Positions 48,993 to 51,710 of a stretch of DNA of 51,710 nucleotides are shown piece by piece. Source of the stretch: Linderina pennispora (Eukaryota; Kickxellomycota; Kickxellomycetes; Kickxellales; Kickxellaceae). Under the pieces are notes generated by a model. The model made no database searches, was not told the origin of the DNA, and saw only the letters and a program-made list of their open reading frames with translations. Location of the stretch: contig NW_024468305.1 of assembly GCF_002104995.1 (NCBI RefSeq), positions 1-51,710 of the forward strand. The letters run 5' to 3'. The translations under genes and the position numbers were made by a program. Position 1 is the stretch's first letter. Each line of letters begins with the position of its first letter.

Positions 48993-49595
48993 ATGGTATG
49001 AAACTCGCTACGTTGGATGCAACCTGGGAAATCTTTGCGAGGAGGCTCCGGATATGATGGATGTGCAGAGATATTTTCTGGTGCCGATGACTATGCTGGA
49101 CTGGCCGGAATTCCTGGAATCTGAGAATGAGCTTAATGCGAAGAAGCTGCGAAACACCGCAGAGTGGTTAATGCCTCCTGTGGAAATTCATGTTCTCATG
49201 AATGCCGGCGGGTCCAAATTCAGTGCTGTGCCAACGACTGGCTGTGCTGGACGACTGGCCAGTACCATTAGCGATCAGACAGAGCTCAGAGCGGGCACTA
49301 ATTGCAAATGCATTGTCTTTTCCTTCTGCTCCCCTCTGTAGCCCTCGCAGAAGACGTTCAACATCAAGCGCAAGCTGGGAAAGAAGGCCAAGCAGAACCG
49401 GCCCATCCCCACCTGGTTCCGCTTCAAGTCGGACACCACCATCCGGTAAGTGCTTGGGAGATACTGAGGGTTTGAGCGTGAACAGCCACGCGCCTGCGTC
49501 ACACACCTTTGCTGATTCTGTACACCCCCTGGTTTCATTTTTGTAGCTACAACGCCAAGCGTCGTCACTGGCGCCGCACCAAGCTGAACCTCTAA
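48993..49595 (+). CDS. RPL39: 60S ribosomal protein eL39 (three exons, start codon alone in exon 1)
   Basis: eL39 is a tiny basic protein lining the ribosome exit tunnel. Exon 1 (48993-48995) is just ATG, followed at once by a GTATGA donor. Intron 1 (48996-49341, 346 nt) ends CTCTGTAG. Exon 2 (49342-49445) encodes [20 protein letters not shown], then [14 protein letters not shown] and part of Arg. Intron 2 (49446-49546, 101 nt) is GTAAGT...TTGTAG. Exon 3 (49547-49595) completes [16 protein letters not shown] and TAA. The joined protein is 51 residues, the exact eL39 length, and nearly every position matches the family. An early intron right after the ATG is common in fungal ribosomal protein genes. 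AATAAA follows 25 bp after the stop. Confidence 0.95.
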
Positions 49596-50070
49596 GCAGC
49601 GCGGAAATTTCATGGCTTCAATAAATTTCCATTTGCAAGATGGGCAATAAAACAGCTGTTTGAATACAATAGAACCTGAGCAGTTGCCACCATGACTGTC
49701 GGCTGGTACTGGACCTAGTGTGTTTGTGCATGTGGTTGATGCTGATGCGATTAGGTAAGCCTAGCGATAATATGAAGCAGCTCCATATTTTTTGAACCGT
49801 TTGCGTAATGCCAGGTGCGACGCTATTGACGTCACAGCCAGGTATTGAGCCTGAGGGAGGGGTAGTTCACAACCACAACTCTCAGCAATCGAATCATGGT
49901 AGTACTGGAATTGCTCTGCTCGCGATGCGAGCTCGGTTGCTAGTCAGCATGGGTTGACACGTCGATAAGAGCATCACGGCGAACCGGTCATTTGAACGTG
50001 TCGGATGGTTGTTGGTGCAATGTCGATCATGGACATCTCCCACCTTGGTGGCCTGCTCAGCGCAGGCGTT
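49596..50070. other. Intergenic: RPL39 3' side and Fanzor relic 3' flank
   Basis: A 475-bp stretch with no gene. If the Fanzor relic derives from a complete element, the guide RNA region and right end would be expected just past its stop, toward 50070-49900 on the minus strand. No terminal repeat is obvious there. Confidence 0.35.
49620..49625 (+). terminator. Polyadenylation signal of RPL39
   Basis: AATAAA lies 25 bp after the TAA stop of RPL39, with an A/T-rich flank. Confidence 0.55.
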
Positions 50071-50940
50071 TCAGCGCTGGTTCGCTGCTGCACGCCTCTT
50101 GCGCAGGTTCTTTGTTGCAGGGGTGGTGCCAGAAGCATCGGCAGCAATGGCCGTAAAGCGACGGAACCGTTCAGGAATACTGCCTGAATCACAGAGTGAC
50201 TGGAAAATGAGCCTGAAGTTTAGAACTGCTGCGAGATCGCGGTTCAAGAGCCGAGACGAATAGGCTCGCCTGTATTGTGCCATGGCCCGCTTACATGACT
50301 CGCTTGTACAGCGGAGAAGGCCATGGCACTTCACAGTTGGGTTCTTCGATCTCTGGTAGGGCCGCGGATTGGGAACATGCCGGAATGTCTGCAGCGACTT
50401 TTCGCAGCAGAACGGGCACATCGACGATGTCCGGAATTCGTCGATCAGATAGACTTCAAAGCCATGGTGCTTGAACTTGTCGCGCCATCCCTTGCCACGA
50501 ATCGGCGCATGGTGTGGGCCATCGGCGCACTCCAATTGCCCATGATCAGCACTGGGTCTGGACCGAACTTGCTCCGGAGTTTGCGGCAAGCCTGTGGTCT
50601 GCACGGGCCTGGTTCATGAATGAATCAAGGCGCAGCTTGCGGTGAAGCGGGTACACCTTGGGACTGGTCCCGACACCCGGATGGGCCTTCCAGCGCCTCT
50701 GGTGCTGCTTGTTTGACTTAGTGGGCTGCTGCTCTGGTAACCTTCGCGCTGTCATCGTGTTGGCATAAAACGGTGCTAGGACACACCGCACAGATGCACG
50801 GGCAGCAACGTAGGCACGGAATTTTGCTGGGCTAAGGGTCCGGCAGCAGTGCTTGGAAAGCTCTGCCTCTGCTATGCGTGTGGTGTCGAAAACCAGTTTC
50901 CCCATCGACGTTACATGATTGACATATTCCTCATTCCAGA
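50071..50940 (-). pseudogene. Fanzor / TnpB-like RNA-guided nuclease relic, 5'-truncated and frameshifted
   Basis: The C-terminal part of a eukaryotic TnpB homologue (Fanzor). In order: IAEAELSKHCCRTLSPAKF, FRAYVAARASVRCVLAPFYA, KLRLDSFMNQARADHRLA, KLRSKFGPDPVLIMGNWSAP, HHAPIRGKGWRDKFKHHGFE, VYLIDEFRTSSMCPFC, NPRPYQRS, KCHGLLRCTSESC, LLNRDLAAVLNFRLIF, SGSIPERFRRF. The DEFRTS Glu (RuvC-II), the CPFC and RCTSESC zinc-ribbon cysteines and the NRD Asp (RuvC-III) are all present. The N-terminal part with the RuvC-I Asp is absent, and upstream sequence has stops. Two frameshifts (near 50590 and 50530) divide the rest. It cannot encode an active nuclease. Family assignment rests on motif order and is fairly sure. 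Confidence 0.8.
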
Positions 50941-51374
50941 TCAGGAGATATCGTCAATTACTAGTACCTGCTTCTACAATTCCCTGTAGGTGTCATGACG
51001 ATTAATCTCCTGTCCGCGAAGACCCTCTTTCTCCTTTCTAGTTCATTGTTTCTATGGCACCCTTTTGAAGTGGCTATAAAATGGCCACTTCAGACAGTGC
51101 CGTTGTTGAAAAATCATCAGCTTTTTACACCTTAACAGCCTTCATCTGCTGTATAGAATATAGGCGGCTACCGTCCTCGTCGGCAACCGGAGTTGCAATG
51201 GGTTTTCTTCAAATGCCAGGGTTGCATTGGAGCAGTTCCAAAATATAGATCTGCTGGTGATCGCAATTGATCAGATTACGATTTTTTTTTTGCTGAATAT
51301 GCGATTTTTTCAGATATTGGCAAAAAGTTCAACTTTGTATCTGTAGCCTGCATTTTTACATAAAACTTCGCAAA
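50941..51374. other. Spacer with TATA-containing palindrome, upstream of the UTP14-like gene
   Basis: A 434-bp stretch between the 5' truncation of the Fanzor relic and the UTP14-like start. It contains the inverted repeat described separately and a run of ten T at about 51282-51291. No gene is visible. Confidence 0.45.
51066..51092. repeat. Perfect 9-bp inverted repeat around a TATA box
   Basis: TGAAGTGGC and GCCACTTCA flank the 9-bp centre TATAAAATG. The symmetric arms around a TATAAAA could be a dimeric factor site or a small hairpin. Confidence 0.85.
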
Positions 51375-51710
51375 ATGGGTGGACAACGGAAGGCCATGAA
51401 CAGGCGTGTAGCATCCACACAAAAAGCAGACCAAGCCTAGCACGAAGGGCAAGAAATCAGACCTACCGCAATCATCATACGACGTCTTCGAAGCCTCCGA
51501 CAACTCTGAGGCAGAGCAGCTGACAAACCGGCGGCAGCTGGAGCGTGTTGATGTGCGTGACTACGAGGTTGACGAAATCGACTCTTCAGACGACGAGGAT
51601 ATCGACAGCGACGGCGCGTTTGATGAGAGCGATGAAGAGCAGTTTGGCTCGTATAAAACCAAGACGGCCAAGGGAGTCACGTTTGATCTGTCTGAGGACA
51701 GCGATGGAGA
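51375..51710 (+). CDS. UTP14-like SSU processome protein, N-terminal part (runs off the window; one apparent indel)
   Basis: Utp14 is a U3 snoRNP/SSU-processome protein that activates the helicase Dhr1 in 18S rRNA maturation. The visible part is a basic start (MGGQRKAMNRR), a Lys-rich stretch (KKQTKPSTKGKK), SSYDVFEASDNSEAEQL, RQLERVDVRDYEVDEIDSSD, then DEDIDSDGAFDESDEEQFGS and on to the window end. The acidic [DE]DEDIDSDGAF...SDEEQF block fits the Utp14 N-terminus. The ATG frame meets TAG near 51438, and the conserved part lies one base off, so an extra base near 51412-51425 is inferred. No splice site of reasonable intron length explains the shift. The 3' end is beyond the window. Confidence 0.6.

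Noticed and set aside
51378-51410. 33-nt GT...TAG intron in the UTP14-like gene (GTGGAC to GTGTAG)
   Set aside because: Far shorter than any intron seen here (76 nt or more) and it has a poor donor; a one-base indel is simpler.

Overview
The window looks like nuclear DNA of an early-diverging filamentous fungus. It has compact genes with few, short GT-AG introns (76, 101, 122, 222 and 346 nt), CT-rich leaders, a secreted GH18 chitinase with a mucin-like tail, and eukaryotic trafficking, mitochondrial and ribosome genes. The F-box-like/LRR protein, the FAM72-like protein, the secreted repeat proteins and the fungal-type Fanzor relic suggest a zoopagomycete/Kickxellomycotina-type genome; that placement is inference. 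The odd window length and the gene cut off at the right edge suggest a whole contig.

Left part (0.4-19 kb): VPS16 (+), an S9 prolyl-oligopeptidase-type hydrolase (-), a striatin-type WD40 protein (-), tRNA 2'-O-ribosyl-phosphate transferase RIT1 (-, one intron), an F-box-like protein (+), diphthamide factor DPH2 (+) and a single-pass kelch-repeat membrane protein (-).

Middle (19.7-31.4 kb): GH18 chitinase (+), a two-exon FAM72-like zinc protein with a long Ser/Thr tail (+), a 995-residue secreted protein built from a cysteine-containing decapeptide (+), a glutathione transferase (-) and an SNG1/DUF3533 membrane protein (-).

Right part (32-51.7 kb): VPS33 (+, one intron), which partners VPS16 in HOPS/CORVET; a family of three RNase T2 loci (+), the middle one an internally deleted pseudogene; two tandem secreted glycerophosphodiester phosphodiesterases (-); HIS1 (-); a stomatin-like mitochondrial SPFH protein (-) divergent from a mitoribosomal mS26-like gene (+); an unrecognised acidic protein (-); RPL39 (+, start codon alone in exon 1); a 5'-truncated Fanzor/TnpB relic (-); and the 5' end of a UTP14-like gene (+).

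RNase T2 and GDPD are both secreted phosphodiester hydrolases. Their clustering at 34.8-42.2 kb suggests an external phosphate or nucleotide scavenging locus (inference).

Single-base indels interrupt many conserved genes, but only left of about 7.9 kb and right of about 43.3 kb. No recognised gene from 10 to 42 kb has one apart from the RNase pseudogene. This pattern fits low consensus accuracy at contig ends better than real gene decay.
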